From: an uncultured Opitutaceae bacterium
GTDB taxonomy: Bacteria > Verrucomicrobiota > Verrucomicrobiia > Opitutales > Opitutaceae
DNA: 64,000 nucleotides
Reading direction: 5' to 3'
Assembly: GCA_903862935.1 (NCBI GenBank)
Contig: CAIOZY010000040.1
Location: 1 to 64,000 of the forward strand
Made by a program: the position numbers and the translations under genes. A model generated the notes under the pieces. It worked only from the letters and a program-made list of their open reading frames with translations, did no database searches and was not told where the DNA came from. This document shows positions 17,421 through 27,729 of this stretch, in pieces; within the stretch, counting starts at the first letter, position 1, and every line of letters starts with the position of its first letter.

Positions 17421-20152
17421 CCCAGGGCCCTAAGGAGCCGCTCGACCTCGGTTTTCTTGGCCTGGAGCTCGGCGAGCTGCTTGCGCGCCCCCTCGATGAC
17501 CGCCGGAGGCGCCTTGCCCGCGAAGGCGGGGTTGGAGAGCCGGGCCTGCGTTGAGGAGATGTGCTGGGTCAACTTCTCGATCTCTTTGGCGAGCCGCTGC
17601 CTCTCGGCCCCGGCGTCGACCGCGCTCGCCAGGTCCAGGTAGAGGGTCCCCAGGGGCGTCACGACGGCGGGGGCGCTGTCGACCTGGTCGCGCCGCAGGA
17701 TCTCGGAGGCTCCGGCCATGCGCAGGAGCTTGCTCAAATTCGCCTCGATGGCGGCCCACCCCGGGTCCGCGGTTGTGACGAAGAACTTGGCGTCGCGCCG
17801 CCCCGCCAGGCCGTGCTCGGCCTTCAGGCCCCGGGCCTGGGAGACGAAGCCCTTCACCGACTCGACCGAGGCCGCCTGGGCAGCGTCGATGCAAATCCCG
17901 GCGCTTTTCAGGGCGAGCGCGAGCGCGTCGGCCGTCCCGACCCGGGCGTCCCGCATGAGCAGCGAGGCATCCGACCCCGTGTAGCCCAGCATCTGCCAGA
18001 GCTCCTCGGTGATGAACGGAATGAACGGGTGCAGGAGCAGCAGCGCCTGGCGCAGCACCAAGTCCTGGATCGACAGGCATATGTCCCGGGTGAGCTCGGA
18101 CTGGAGCTTGGACTTGGAGACCTCCACGTACCAGTCGCAGAAGTCGTTCCAGAAAAACCCGTACAGGGCCTGGACCGCGGCGCTGAACTCGAACTGTCCG
18201 AGCAGCCTCTCGACGTCGCGGGTGACCCCGACCAGCCGCTCGAGGATCGCGTGGTCGTCCGCGTCGAACCGGGAGCTGTCCAGCCGGGCGAGGATCGCGC
18301 CCAGGGAGGCGTTGTCGCCGGCCGGCCCGCTCATCTGGCGGAAGCGCGAGGCGTTCCACAGCTTGTTGCAGAAGTTCTTGCCGGACTCGATCCGGTCCTC
18401 CTGGAAGCGCAGGTCCTGGCCCTGCGGGGCGATCGAGATGATCCCGAAGCGCAGCCCGTCGGCTCCGTACCGGTTGATGAGGTCCAGGGGATCGGGGGAA
18501 TTGCCGAGCGACTTCGACATCTTCCTGCCCTGGGCGTCGCGGATGATGCCCGTGAAATAGACCTTCCGGAAGGGGATCCTGCGCTCGATCGGCTCGCCCG
18601 GCCGTATGAACTCGAGCCCGGCCATGATCATCCGGGCGACCCAGAAGAAGATGATGTCGGGTCCGGTGACCAGGGTCGACGTCGGGTAGAAGGCGTCGAA
18701 GCCGCTTTGCTCCATCGCGGCGGCGTCCGGCCACCCCAGGGTGGCGAACGGCCACAGCCACGACGAGGCCCAGGTGTCCAGGACGTCCTCCTCCTGCTCC
18801 CAGGTCTCGGGCTCGGGCGGGGCCTCCAGCCCCACGTGGACCTTGGCAGGGTCGCGCAGGTCGGCCTCGGAGAGGCTGTCGCGGTCAAGACCCTTGCGGT
18901 ACCAGACCGGGATGCGGTGCCCCCACCACAGCTGCCGGCTGATGCACCAGTCCTGGATGTTCTCGAGCCAGTGCAGGTACACCTTGGACCAGCGCTCCGG
19001 GTAGAACTCGATCAGCCCGTCGCGGACGGCAGCCTTGGCCTCCTCTACCTTCGGGTAGCGCAGCCACCACTGCCAGGTGAGCCGCGGCTCGATCGGCACG
19101 TCGGCCCGCTCGGAGTAGCCGACATTGTTGGCGTAGGCCTCCTCGCCGGCGAGCGCCCCGGCCTCCTTCAGCAGCTCCACGGCCTTCTTGCGGCCCGCGA
19201 AGCGGTCCAGCCCGGCGAGCCCGGGGCCGGCCAGGTCGTTCAAGACCCCGTTGGGATGGAGGACGTCGATCACCGGCAGCCCGTGGCGCCGGCCAATCTC
19301 AAAGTCGGTCTTGTCGTGGGCGGGCGTGATTTTGAGGGCGCCGGTCCCGAACTCGCGGTCGACCGCCGCGTCGGCGATGATTGGGATCTGCGCCCGGTTG
19401 AGCGGCCGCCACACCGTGCAGCCGACAAGGGCCCGGTAGCGCGGGTCGTCCGGGTGGACCGCGATCGCGACGTCGCCGGGGATCGTCTCGGGCCGGGTCG
19501 TCTTGACCGTGACAAACTCGCCGGGGCGGCCGGCGACCTCGTAGCGCACCTGCCACAGGGAGCCGTTCACCGGCTTCATGATGACCTCCTCGTCGGAGAG
19601 CGCCGTCTGCGAGGCCGGGCACCAGTTGACCATGCGCTTTCCGCGGTAGATCTGGCCCTTGCGGAACAGGTCGACGAAGACCGCCAGCACCGCGCGCGAG
19701 TACGACGCGTCCATCGTGAAGTGCGTCCTCTGCCAGTCGCATGAGGCGCCCAGCCGGCGCAGCTGCTCGAGGATGATGTCGCCCTTCTCCTTGCGCCAGT
19801 CCCACACCCGGGCGACGAACTTCTCCCGGCCCAGGTCCCGGCGGGTCATCTTCTGCTTGCGAAGCTCCCGCTCGACGACCGTCTGGGTCGCGATCCCCGC
19901 GTGGTCGGTTCCCGGGATCCACAGGGCCGAGCGGCCCTCGAGGCGTGCGCGGCGGATCAGGATGTCCTGGAGCGTGTTGTTGAGGACGTGCCCCATCGTC
20001 AGGACCCCCGTCACGTTGGGGGGCGGGATCACGATGCAGTAGGTCTCCCGGTCCCCTCCCGCCTTGCCGGCGAAGGCTCCCGCGTCCTGCCAGGCGGCGT
20101 ACCACTTCTTTTCGACCTCGCCGGGCTCGTAGCTCTTGTTGATTTCGGCCAT
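17417..20152 (-). CDS. valS: valyl-tRNA synthetase
   Basis: This is a 911-residue class I synthetase. The HIGH-type motif is NVTGVLTMGHVL near residue 45, and the KMSKS signature is GRKMSKSLGNSPDPLD near residue 540. The editing domain lies between them (TTRPETIPGDVAIAVHPDD). The C-terminus ends in a coiled-coil arm (LAKEIEKLTQHISSTQARL), the ValRS tRNA-clamping helix pair. It charges tRNA-Val in the cytosol and edits misactivated threonine. Length and domain order are normal. It diverges from glnD and is convergent with the BON gene. Confidence 0.98.
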   Translation of the reverse strand: MAEINKSYEPGEVEKKWYAAWQDAGAFAGKAGGDRETYCIVIPPPNVTGVLTMGHVLNNTLQDILIRRARLEGRSALWIPGTDHAGIATQTVVERELRKQKMTRRDLGREKFVARVWDWRKEKGDIILEQLRRLGASCDWQRTHFTMDASYSRAVLAVFVDLFRKGQIYRGKRMVNWCPASQTALSDEEVIMKPVNGSLWQVRYEVAGRPGEFVTVKTTRPETIPGDVAIAVHPDDPRYRALVGCTVWRPLNRAQIPIIADAAVDREFGTGALKITPAHDKTDFEIGRRHGLPVIDVLHPNGVLNDLAGPGLAGLDRFAGRKKAVELLKEAGALAGEEAYANNVGYSERADVPIEPRLTWQWWLRYPKVEEAKAAVRDGLIEFYPERWSKVYLHWLENIQDWCISRQLWWGHRIPVWYRKGLDRDSLSEADLRDPAKVHVGLEAPPEPETWEQEEDVLDTWASSWLWPFATLGWPDAAAMEQSGFDAFYPTSTLVTGPDIIFFWVARMIMAGLEFIRPGEPIERRIPFRKVYFTGIIRDAQGRKMSKSLGNSPDPLDLINRYGADGLRFGIISIAPQGQDLRFQEDRIESGKNFCNKLWNASRFRQMSGPAGDNASLGAILARLDSSRFDADDHAILERLVGVTRDVERLLGQFEFSAAVQALYGFFWNDFCDWYVEVSKSKLQSELTRDICLSIQDLVLRQALLLLHPFIPFITEELWQMLGYTGSDASLLMRDARVGTADALALALKSAGICIDAAQAASVESVKGFVSQARGLKAEHGLAGRRDAKFFVTTADPGWAAIEANLSKLLRMAGASEILRRDQVDSAPAVVTPLGTLYLDLASAVDAGAERQRLAKEIEKLTQHISSTQARLSNPAFAGKAPPAVIEGARKQLAELQAKKTEVERLLRALG

Positions 20153-20267
20153 GGGTTCTGTCCTGAATCGACGAGAAAACCGGCCGGCGCAAGCCGACGC
20201 AAGTGGTTAAAACGGGGAATTTCTCGCTTTGCGCGGGCAGCCACCCCGTGCACTCTGTACCGAATCC

Positions 20268-23063
20268 ATGCCAGAAACCCTCACCCAGCGCGCCGGCGAC
20301 CTCCTTGCCTTCGGCCCCGACACGCCGGCGCCGGAGCGCCTGGCCGCGTGCAAGCAGTTCCTCAAGGGCGAGGACGCGCTCCTTCGCGCGCGCCATGAGG
20401 CGGGCGCGCCCGGCCTGGAGATCGCCCGCACCAGGGCCGAGGTGATGGACACGATGGTCAGGAGGCTGTTCGACCAGGCGGTCGCCGCCTTCCCCCGGGG
20501 CGGGGACGCCCCTCCCCCGGCGGTCGCCCTGGTCGCCCTCGGCGGGTACGGCCGCGGCGAACTCTCCCCGTGGAGCGACCTGGACGTGATGCTGCTTTTC
20601 CCGGCGAAGACCAAGCCCGCGGTGATGGAACCGTATTGCGAGTACCTGAACCGGGCGGTCCTGTACGCCCTTTGGGACTGCGGCCTTAAGGTCGGGCACT
20701 CCAACCGCACTGTCGACCAGGTCTTCGCGGAGGCCGCCCGGGACATCCAGACGAAGACCTCGATCCTGGAGTCGCGCCTGGTCGCCGGCTCCTCGGGGCT
20801 GTACGAGTCCTTCGCGAAGGCCTACCGGACCTTCTACACGAGCGAGGCGCCGAAGGCCTACATTGCCGACCGGCTCGAGGACCAGGCCCACCGGAGGGGG
20901 AAGTTCGGCAACACCGTCTTCAACCAGGAGCCCGACGTCAAAAGCGGGGTCGGCGGGCTGCGCGACTACCAGAACGCCCTGTGGATGGCCCGGGTGAAGC
21001 TCGGGATCACCGAGATCGCCGAGCTGGCCGCCCAGAAGTACCTCAAGCCCGAGGAGGCCGCCGAGTTCACCAAGGGCTACGATTTTCTCCTGCGGGTCCG
21101 CAACGACCTGCATTTCATGAGCCCCCGGGCGACCGATATGCTGACGCTGGACTTGCAGCCGAAGGTCGCCTGGAACCTGGGCTACCGCCAGGCCGACTCG
21201 CTCACCCGGGTCGAGCGCTTCATGCAGGATTACTACCGGGCGGCTCAGTCGGTTTTCCGGATCGCGAAGCTGGTCGAAAGCCGGCTCGCCCTCACGATCG
21301 GCCGTGATTCCAAAGGGGCGAAGGTCCCCGTCCTGGAGAGCCTTCGGGCCAACCGCTTCCGCAAAAGCCAGCGCCTGGACGGCTTCATCCTGCGCGGGGG
21401 TGAACTCGCGGCCGGAAGCCCATCGGTCTTCGCCGAGGACCCCGTGCGGATGGTCCGGGTTTTCCGGCACTGCCAGCAGCTCGGGTGCTCGCTCGGGTTC
21501 GAGCTGGCCGAGCTCGTTCGCGAGTCGCTGCCCCTGATGGCCAACATCGCGGAGTCGGCCGACGCAGCCGTGTGCTTCCGGGCGATCCTGTCCGAGGTGG
21601 GGTCGGTCCACCCCACCCTGTCGAAGATGCATGAGCTGGGGGTCCTAGGACGGTTCGTGCCGGCCTTCGACGCGCTCACCTGCTACGTCCAGCACGAGTT
21701 CTACCACCGGTACACGGCTGACGTGCACACGTTGAACGCGATCCGGGAGCTCGACCGGATCTTCACGGAGGCCGAGCCGATCACCTTCCGGTATCGCGCG
21801 GTCTTGAGGGAGATCGAGGACCCGGCGCTGCTTTACCTGACGCTGCTCCTGCACGACATCGGCAAGGCCGAGGGCATCAAGGGCCACGCCGAAAGCGGGG
21901 TGCGGCTCGCCGGGCCGATCCTCAAGCGCTTCGCCGTGTCCCCGGCCGGGCAGGACCTGGTGCTTTTTGTAATAAAAAATCATCTCGCGATGGCACGATT
22001 CTGGCAGAAGCGTGATGTTGATGACCCCAGCACTGCCGCCGCATTCGCCGAAATCGTGGGTGACGCCGAGCACCTCAGGCATCTTTACGTGCACACCTTC
22101 TGCGACGCCCGCGGCACCTCTACGGACCTGTGGAACAGCTACAAGGACACCCTCCACGGGAAACTCTACCGCGCCACGCTCGAGCAGCTGAAGCTGGGCA
22201 AGGACTTGGAGGCCAGCCACAAGGCAAAGAAAATGAAGACCCAACAGGATCTGATCGCCCAGGCGATGCCCGGAATCAGCGACGACGAGATCGCCGCCCA
22301 TTTCAGCCTGCTGCCCGACCGCTACTTTGTGAACACGGATCCGGGCGAGATCGCCCTGCACATCCGCATGGTCAACCGGCTTCTGAAGTCGATCGCCACG
22401 GCCGACAGCGTCGGCACGCTCCGTCCGGTCGTCGAGTGGCAGGACGACCTGAACCGGTCGCTGACTGAGGTCAATGTTGTGACCTGGGACCGCACGGGGC
22501 TGTTCTACAAACTGGCGGGTGCCTTCAGCGTGGCAGGCCTGAACATCCTGGGGGCCCGCGTCATCACCCGAAGCGACCACATCGCCATCGACACCTTCTC
22601 CGTGATCGAGCCCGGCCGCGGGGTCGTGCAGAGCGCGGCCTCCCAGGAGACCTTCACCAAGACGATCGAGGCGGCCCTGGTCTCGAACCGAGACCTCTAC
22701 CCCGACATCGTCGCCCAGGCTAAGCGGATCGCGGCCACCCGGTACCTCTCACCTGTAAACCACGACGCCCTGCACAGCAGCTTTCCCCCGACGGTCGAGG
22801 TCTACCACGAGCTGTCCATGAAGCGGACCATTGTCGAGGTGCAGGCCCGGGACCAGCTGGGGCTTCTGTACCGGCTCGCCCGGACCATCTCCGAGCATGG
22901 CTTCGACATCACCTTCGCCCGGATCGGAACCGAGCGCGGGGTCGCGATCGACACCTTCTACATCGAGAGCGAGAACCACCAGGCAGTCGGCAACCCCGAG
23001 CGGCTCCACACCCTGCGCGCGGCCCTCGCCGAGGTGATCTCAGCGCCGCCGGCCGGCTCCTAG
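20268..23063 (+). CDS. glnD: GlnD, PII uridylyltransferase/uridylyl-removing enzyme
   Basis: This is a 931-residue bifunctional sensor of nitrogen status that adds and removes UMP on PII. The nucleotidyltransferase domain has GGYGRGELSPWSDLDV near residue 90. The HD uridylyl-removing domain has LLLHDIGKAEGIKGHAE near 528. Two C-terminal ACT domains (about 730-800 and 850-930; DRTGLFYKLAGAFSVAGLNI and ARDQLGLLYRLARTISEHGF) bind glutamine. The ATG at 20268 is preferred over one at 20229 because the extension is not family-like. No glnB or glnA is next to it here. Confidence 0.95.
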   Translation: MPETLTQRAGDLLAFGPDTPAPERLAACKQFLKGEDALLRARHEAGAPGLEIARTRAEVMDTMVRRLFDQAVAAFPRGGDAPPPAVALVALGGYGRGELSPWSDLDVMLLFPAKTKPAVMEPYCEYLNRAVLYALWDCGLKVGHSNRTVDQVFAEAARDIQTKTSILESRLVAGSSGLYESFAKAYRTFYTSEAPKAYIADRLEDQAHRRGKFGNTVFNQEPDVKSGVGGLRDYQNALWMARVKLGITEIAELAAQKYLKPEEAAEFTKGYDFLLRVRNDLHFMSPRATDMLTLDLQPKVAWNLGYRQADSLTRVERFMQDYYRAAQSVFRIAKLVESRLALTIGRDSKGAKVPVLESLRANRFRKSQRLDGFILRGGELAAGSPSVFAEDPVRMVRVFRHCQQLGCSLGFELAELVRESLPLMANIAESADAAVCFRAILSEVGSVHPTLSKMHELGVLGRFVPAFDALTCYVQHEFYHRYTADVHTLNAIRELDRIFTEAEPITFRYRAVLREIEDPALLYLTLLLHDIGKAEGIKGHAESGVRLAGPILKRFAVSPAGQDLVLFVIKNHLAMARFWQKRDVDDPSTAAAFAEIVGDAEHLRHLYVHTFCDARGTSTDLWNSYKDTLHGKLYRATLEQLKLGKDLEASHKAKKMKTQQDLIAQAMPGISDDEIAAHFSLLPDRYFVNTDPGEIALHIRMVNRLLKSIATADSVGTLRPVVEWQDDLNRSLTEVNVVTWDRTGLFYKLAGAFSVAGLNILGARVITRSDHIAIDTFSVIEPGRGVVQSAASQETFTKTIEAALVSNRDLYPDIVAQAKRIAATRYLSPVNHDALHSSFPPTVEVYHELSMKRTIVEVQARDQLGLLYRLARTISEHGFDITFARIGTERGVAIDTFYIESENHQAVGNPERLHTLRAALAEVISAPPAGS

Positions 23064-23108
23064 AAACACGTTGAGCCCGGGAGCGCGGGGCCCCAGTGTC
23101 GGCACCCG

Positions 23109-24788
23109 GTGGACGCCCGCGAGACCCTCCTTGACCTGGCCCGACTGGCCGCCCGAGCCGGCGCCGCGGACGCGGCCCTGGAGGAGATGCTGCGCCTGAT
23201 CGCCGACGCCCTGCGCGCCGACAGCGGTTCGGTTGCGCTCCTGAACCCCGACACGGGCCGCCTCGAGACCGAGACCCGGCTGGGGCTGGCCGGCGAGCCG
23301 GGGCCGCCGCTCGTGCCCGGCCAGGGGCTCGCCGGCTGGGTCGCCCTCCACGCAAAACCCGCGCTCGCTGCCGACGCCGCGGCCGACCCGCGCTACCGGG
23401 CGGACCGGCCCGGGGTGCGCTGCCAGATGGCGGCCCCGATGCTCTCGGCAAACGGACAGGTGCTGGGGGTCGTCACCCTCGACCGGGACCGGCCCGGCGC
23501 CTACCAGCCCGCGGACCTGAAGACCCTCGCGCAGCTCACGGAGGCAGGATGCGCCTCCCTGAGGCGGCTGTGGGAGATCGGGCACCTGCGTGGCAAGGCG
23601 CGGCAGCTCGAGACCCTGGTCGAAACCGGGCAGGCGCTCGTCGCCAAGGTCGCCCCCCAGGAGCTTCTGGACACGCTGACCCGGGACGCCCGGCTGATCT
23701 TCCAGGCGCGGGGCTGCGCCCTTTTCCTGTGCGGCCAGGGGACCGTCCAGCTCTCCTCCTACTGCGGCGAGCCGGGCACCACGCCGGCGTCCGGAGAATT
23801 GCCCGCCGACTCGTGCCTGGTCGCCTCGGCGATACGCACCCGCCGGGCGGTTTCCTTCGGGGACATACGCTCCCCGGAGTCGCTCGACCTGGCGGACCTG
23901 CCGCGCGACCCGGCCGTGCGCTCGGTCCTCACCTGCCCGCTCGCCTGCGAGGCGGAAATTCTCGGGGTTCTGGCGATATACCTCGGCCGCGTGCACCGGT
24001 TTGACAACGACGAGAAGCGCTTGGCCTGCGCCCTGGCGGGCCTAGGCGCAGTGGCCCTTCAGAACACGCGGCTTTACGGCCGGGTGTTCGAGGTCGAGGA
24101 GACGCTGCGCAAAAACGAGCGCCTGACGACCCTGGGGCTGCTCTCGGCCGAGATTGCCCACGAAATCCGCAACCCGCTGACGGTCCTCAAGCTCCTGCAC
24201 GGGGGCCTCGGGGCGGACCTGCCCGAGGGCGATCCGAGGCGGACGGATCTGCGCGTGATCGGCGAGAAGTTGGACCAGCTTGAGGGGATCGTGACCCGGG
24301 TCCTCGGAGTTGGGCGGGCCCCGGAGGGCTTGCAGACCCCGTGCTCGCTGGCCGAGATCGTCGAGGACACCCTGCTGCTCGTCCGGCTCAAGCTCGCCCA
24401 GGGCCGGGTCCGGGTCCGCTACACCCGCCCGGAACGGCCCCTGGTGGTCCGGGGCCGGAAGGGCCAGCTGCAGCAGGTGCTCCTGAACCTGATTATCAAC
24501 TCCCTGCACGCGATGCCGGACGGGGGCGAGGTGGCGATCTCGGTCGGCCCGGCCGAGGGCTGCCCGGTCCCGTCAGCGGTGATCGAGGTCGCCGACACCG
24601 GAAGCGGGGTGCCGGAGGCGATCCGCCCGCGCCTGTTCGACTCGTTCCTGTCGGGCCGGCCCGATGGCACGGGGCTCGGCCTGGCGATCGCCCGGCGCAT
24701 CGTCGAGAGCCACCGCGGCGAGATCGCGCTCAACGGGACGGGGCCCCGGGGGACCGCGTTCCGGATCACGCTGCCTCTGGCCGGCTAG
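23109..24788 (+). CDS. GAF-domain sensor histidine kinase
   Basis: This is a 559-residue cytosolic kinase with no membrane segment. Two GAF domains occupy about residues 10-160 and 170-325. HisKA has the phospho-His box LSAEIAHEIRNPLTVLKLL near residue 349. The HATPase domain shows N box LNLIINSLHAMPDGG, G1 VADTGSGVPEA and G2 GTGLGLAIA. The start is a GTG at 23109. No response regulator is adjacent, so its partner is elsewhere. It may form an operon with a small membrane-protein gene 12 bases downstream. The signal sensed by the GAF domains is unknown. Confidence 0.88.
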   Translation: MDARETLLDLARLAARAGAADAALEEMLRLIADALRADSGSVALLNPDTGRLETETRLGLAGEPGPPLVPGQGLAGWVALHAKPALAADAAADPRYRADRPGVRCQMAAPMLSANGQVLGVVTLDRDRPGAYQPADLKTLAQLTEAGCASLRRLWEIGHLRGKARQLETLVETGQALVAKVAPQELLDTLTRDARLIFQARGCALFLCGQGTVQLSSYCGEPGTTPASGELPADSCLVASAIRTRRAVSFGDIRSPESLDLADLPRDPAVRSVLTCPLACEAEILGVLAIYLGRVHRFDNDEKRLACALAGLGAVALQNTRLYGRVFEVEETLRKNERLTTLGLLSAEIAHEIRNPLTVLKLLHGGLGADLPEGDPRRTDLRVIGEKLDQLEGIVTRVLGVGRAPEGLQTPCSLAEIVEDTLLLVRLKLAQGRVRVRYTRPERPLVVRGRKGQLQQVLLNLIINSLHAMPDGGEVAISVGPAEGCPVPSAVIEVADTGSGVPEAIRPRLFDSFLSGRPDGTGLGLAIARRIVESHRGEIALNGTGPRGTAFRITLPLAG

Positions 24789-24800
24789 GAAACCCCTCCC

Positions 24801-24980
24801 ATGTTCAAGAAACGCACGCTTTACCTGCTGGCCGCTGTCTTAATCGCCGAGGCGGCCGTCTTTGTCCTGATGCCCAGTCGGATGCCCCGGGCCGCCCGGG
24901 CCATAGGCGCGGCGGTCAACGTGGCCGCGGCCGCGGCCCTGTGCCTGCTGGCCCGGCAGCGCGGGCCAGACCGCCCCTAG
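24801..24980 (+). CDS. small membrane protein, unknown function
   Basis: This is a 59-residue frame starting ATG 24801 and stopping TAG 24978-24980. It begins MFKKRTLYLLAAVLIAEAAV and has two hydrophobic segments (about residues 7-24 and 34-51) separated by a basic turn (SRMPRAARA), with a short charged tail. This is the pattern of a two-helix inner membrane protein. It starts 12 bases after the histidine kinase stop and is convergent with the HNH gene. Composition is membrane-like rather than random, but there is no homologue I can name. Confidence 0.5.
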   Translation: MFKKRTLYLLAAVLIAEAAVFVLMPSRMPRAARAIGAAVNVAAAAALCLLARQRGPDRP

Positions 24981-24987
24981 GGGCCGG

Positions 24988-25605
24988 TCACTCCTCCAGC
25001 TCGACATTCCAGTAGGCCAGGTCGAGGAAGTCCTTCCACAGCTCGTGGCGCTGGTTGCCCAGGACCAGCGAGATCACCGGGCGCCACTTCGGTCGCGAGG
25101 GCTTGCGGATCAGCCGCATGGAGGCCTCGTGCGGCAGGCGGTTCGCCTTGCGCGTGTTGCAGCGCACACACGAGCACACGATGTTCTCCCAGGTGGTCTT
25201 GCCCCCGTAGTTGCGCGGGATCACGTGGTCGAGGTTCAGCTGCTCCCGCGGCATGACCCGCGCGCAGTACTGGCAGGTGTTGCGGTCGCGTTCGAAGACG
25301 TTGTTGCGCGTGAGCTTGAGCTCCTTGCACGGGAGCCGGTCGAAGAAGGTCAGCAGGATCACCCGGGGAAGCCGGATCGTGCGGCTGGGGGTGTGCACCA
25401 TCTCGACCTCCGCAAGTGGTGGGTTGCTCTCTGAAAAGTCGATCCAGTCGAGCATCGAGAACGTCCTGAAGTCATCCTCCTGGTGGTGAACCACCTGGGC
25501 GTGCCCCCGGGCGAGAAGCCCAAACGCCCGGCGCGCTCCGATGATGTTCACCGCCTGCCACAGGCGGTTTAAAACCAGCACCGGTTGGTCGAGGACGGCC
25601 TCCAT
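24988..25605 (-). CDS. HNH endonuclease family protein
   Basis: This is a 205-residue protein with a central HNH nuclease module. The zinc-binding CQYCARVMP and CVRCNTRKANRL Cys pairs frame the catalytic LDHVIPRNYGGKTTWENIV core. The N-terminal part (VLVLNRLWQAVNIIGARRAF) matches the widespread chromosomal single-gene HNH family found in many environmental bacteria. These are not obviously part of restriction systems, and their role is unclear. No methyltransferase or phage gene is adjacent. It diverges from the permease gene. Confidence 0.88.
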   Translation of the reverse strand: MEAVLDQPVLVLNRLWQAVNIIGARRAFGLLARGHAQVVHHQEDDFRTFSMLDWIDFSESNPPLAEVEMVHTPSRTIRLPRVILLTFFDRLPCKELKLTRNNVFERDRNTCQYCARVMPREQLNLDHVIPRNYGGKTTWENIVCSCVRCNTRKANRLPHEASMRLIRKPSRPKWRPVISLVLGNQRHELWKDFLDLAYWNVELEE

Positions 25606-25714
25606 ACGGAGCCAAGGGGATAACGGCTAGGCGGCCCGAGTGTCAAGAGGGCCTCCAGTACGGGCTTGCTCGCGTAGTGGTCCAGCCGCGATGCTTCGGC
25701 CCGGGTACACCCAC

Positions 25715-27706
25715 ATGACCGAGCCCAACAAAGGCCCTTCGCTCAAGATCCTGCTCTTTGGGCGAGCCCGCTCGCTCGCCGACCGCGACCTGTTCCACAA
25801 CCTGTCGCTGGTGGCGCTGCTGGCCTGGGTCGGCCTTGGAGCCGACGGGCTGTCGTCGTCGTGCTACGGCCCCCCGGAGAGCTTCAAGGTCCTCGGCGCA
25901 AATCCCCACCTGAGCGTCTTCGTGGCGTTCGCCTGCGTGCTGACGATCCTGGCGATCTGCGCGAGCTACTCGCAGATCATCTCCCTGTTCCCGACCGGCG
26001 GCGGAGGCTACCTGGTGGCAAGCAAGCTCTTGTCGCCCGCCGCGGGGGTCGTCTCGGGGTGCGCCCTCCTGATCGACTACGTGCTGACGGTGACGATCTC
26101 GGTCGCCAGCGGTGCGGACGCCTTCTTCAGCCTGCTGCCCGAGTCATGGGCCGGGTGGAAGCTCGCGGTCGCGGTAACCGGCGTGATCGGGCTGACGCTC
26201 CTGAACATGCGCGGGGTGAAGGAGTCGGTGATGGTGCTCCTGCCGATCTTCGGGATCTTCATCCTGACCCACGCCGTGGTCGTCTTCTACCCGATCGTCT
26301 TCCACGCCTCAGCCCTGGGCGGTGCATTCGGCGCCACGATCGGGGAGGTCCACGCCGTGAGCTCCCAGGTCGGGTGGGTGGGGCTTATCGCGATCCTGCT
26401 CAAGTCCTACAGCATGGGCGCCGGCACGTACACGGGCATCGAGGCCGTGAGCAACGGCCTGCCGATCCTGCGCGAGCCCCGCGTGCGGACAGGCCGGCGC
26501 ACAATGGTCTACATGGGCACATCGCTGGCGATCACGGTCGCGGGGCTGCTGCTGGCCTACGTCCTGTATGCGGTCGGGCCCGAGCCCGGCAAGACCCTCA
26601 ACGCGGTCCTGTGCGAGCGCATGTCCGCCCACTGGCCGGCCGCCCTGAGCAAGCCGTTCATCCTGGTGACGCTCGCCTCCGAGGCGGCGCTGCTGATCGT
26701 TGCCGCCCAGACGGGATTCCTCGGGGGGCCCAGGGTGATGTCGAACCTCGCCCTCGACCGGTGGTTTCCGACCCAGTTTTCCAACTTGAGCGACCGGCTG
26801 GTGACCCAGAACGGGGTGGTCCTCATGGGGGCGGCGGCCCTGCTGGTGATGGTGATCACCAAGGGCTCCGTGGAGGTCCTGGTGGTCCTGTACTCGATCA
26901 ATGTCTTCATCACCTTCTCGCTCTCGCAGCTGGGCATGGTGGTCCACTGGTGGCAGGAGCGGCGGACGGAACCGGCGTGGCTGCGCCGGATCGCGGTCGC
27001 CGGCTTTGGGCTCACGCTCACCGTATTCATCCTGGTGTCCCTGACGGTCGTGAAGTTCTTCGAGGGCGGCTGGGCGACCCTGCTGGTGACCGCGCTTCTG
27101 GTCGCCGCCTCCTTTGCGATCAAGCGGCACTACCTGGCGGTCGGCGAGGAGCTGAAGCGCCTCGACGTCATCGTCGAGGCCGCCAACCTCGAGACCACCT
27201 CGCGCACCCCCGCCGCCGACGAGATCGACCCGAAGGCGCGGACAGCGATCATCCTGGTCAACGGCTACAACGGGCTCGGGCTGCACACGGTGTTGCAGGT
27301 CACCCGGGTCTTCGGGGACTCCTTCCGCAACTTCGTCTTCATCCTGGTCGGCGCGGTGGACGCCGGGAACTTCAAGGGGGCCGCCGAGATCGATGCGTTG
27401 CGCGCGCACACCACCGAGGGGGCCGAGCGCTACGTCGCCTGGCTGCGGGCCCGGGGCTACGGCGCGGACGCCTACACCTCGGTCAGCGCCGACGTCATGG
27501 GCGAGGTGATGGCCCTGGCGCAACAGGCCGCCGATCGGTACCCCAACCGGGTCTTCTTCGCCGGTCAGCTGCTCTTCACGTACGAGACGCTGACCAACCG
27601 GCTGCTGCACAACCACACGGCCTTCTCGCTGCAGCGGCGGTTCTTCCTTGCGAACCTGCCCTTTGTCATCCTGCCGATCCGCGTCGACTGGCAGCGCGCC
27701 TCCTAG
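25715..27706 (+). CDS. APC-superfamily permease with cytosolic C-terminal domain
   Basis: This is a 663-residue transporter with about 12 hydrophobic segments in residues 30-490. The signatures include GLGADGLSSSCYGPPESF in TM1 and ISLFPTGGGGYLVASKLL, typical of the amino acid-polyamine-cation superfamily. From about residue 500 a soluble domain follows (TAIILVNGYNGLGLHTVLQV), of the kind attached to the large APC permeases sometimes annotated as amino acid transporters. ATG 25715 was chosen over 25640 because the extra 25 residues are not membrane- or family-like. The substrate is unassigned; a cation or amino acid is most likely. Confidence 0.85.
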   Translation: MTEPNKGPSLKILLFGRARSLADRDLFHNLSLVALLAWVGLGADGLSSSCYGPPESFKVLGANPHLSVFVAFACVLTILAICASYSQIISLFPTGGGGYLVASKLLSPAAGVVSGCALLIDYVLTVTISVASGADAFFSLLPESWAGWKLAVAVTGVIGLTLLNMRGVKESVMVLLPIFGIFILTHAVVVFYPIVFHASALGGAFGATIGEVHAVSSQVGWVGLIAILLKSYSMGAGTYTGIEAVSNGLPILREPRVRTGRRTMVYMGTSLAITVAGLLLAYVLYAVGPEPGKTLNAVLCERMSAHWPAALSKPFILVTLASEAALLIVAAQTGFLGGPRVMSNLALDRWFPTQFSNLSDRLVTQNGVVLMGAAALLVMVITKGSVEVLVVLYSINVFITFSLSQLGMVVHWWQERRTEPAWLRRIAVAGFGLTLTVFILVSLTVVKFFEGGWATLLVTALLVAASFAIKRHYLAVGEELKRLDVIVEAANLETTSRTPAADEIDPKARTAIILVNGYNGLGLHTVLQVTRVFGDSFRNFVFILVGAVDAGNFKGAAEIDALRAHTTEGAERYVAWLRARGYGADAYTSVSADVMGEVMALAQQAADRYPNRVFFAGQLLFTYETLTNRLLHNHTAFSLQRRFFLANLPFVILPIRVDWQRAS

Positions 27707-27729
27707 CGCCCGCCTTCCCCTTGCGCCCG

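Noticed and set aside
19299-21632. Minus-strand open frame of 777 codons across the valS/glnD junction
   Set aside because: It overlaps valS and glnD, both well supported, and crosses the divergent intergenic region in an unused frame.
24988-25605. Restriction-modification or defence system around the HNH gene
   Set aside because: No methyltransferase, helicase, toxin or phage gene is next to it; the gene matches a common solitary chromosomal family.
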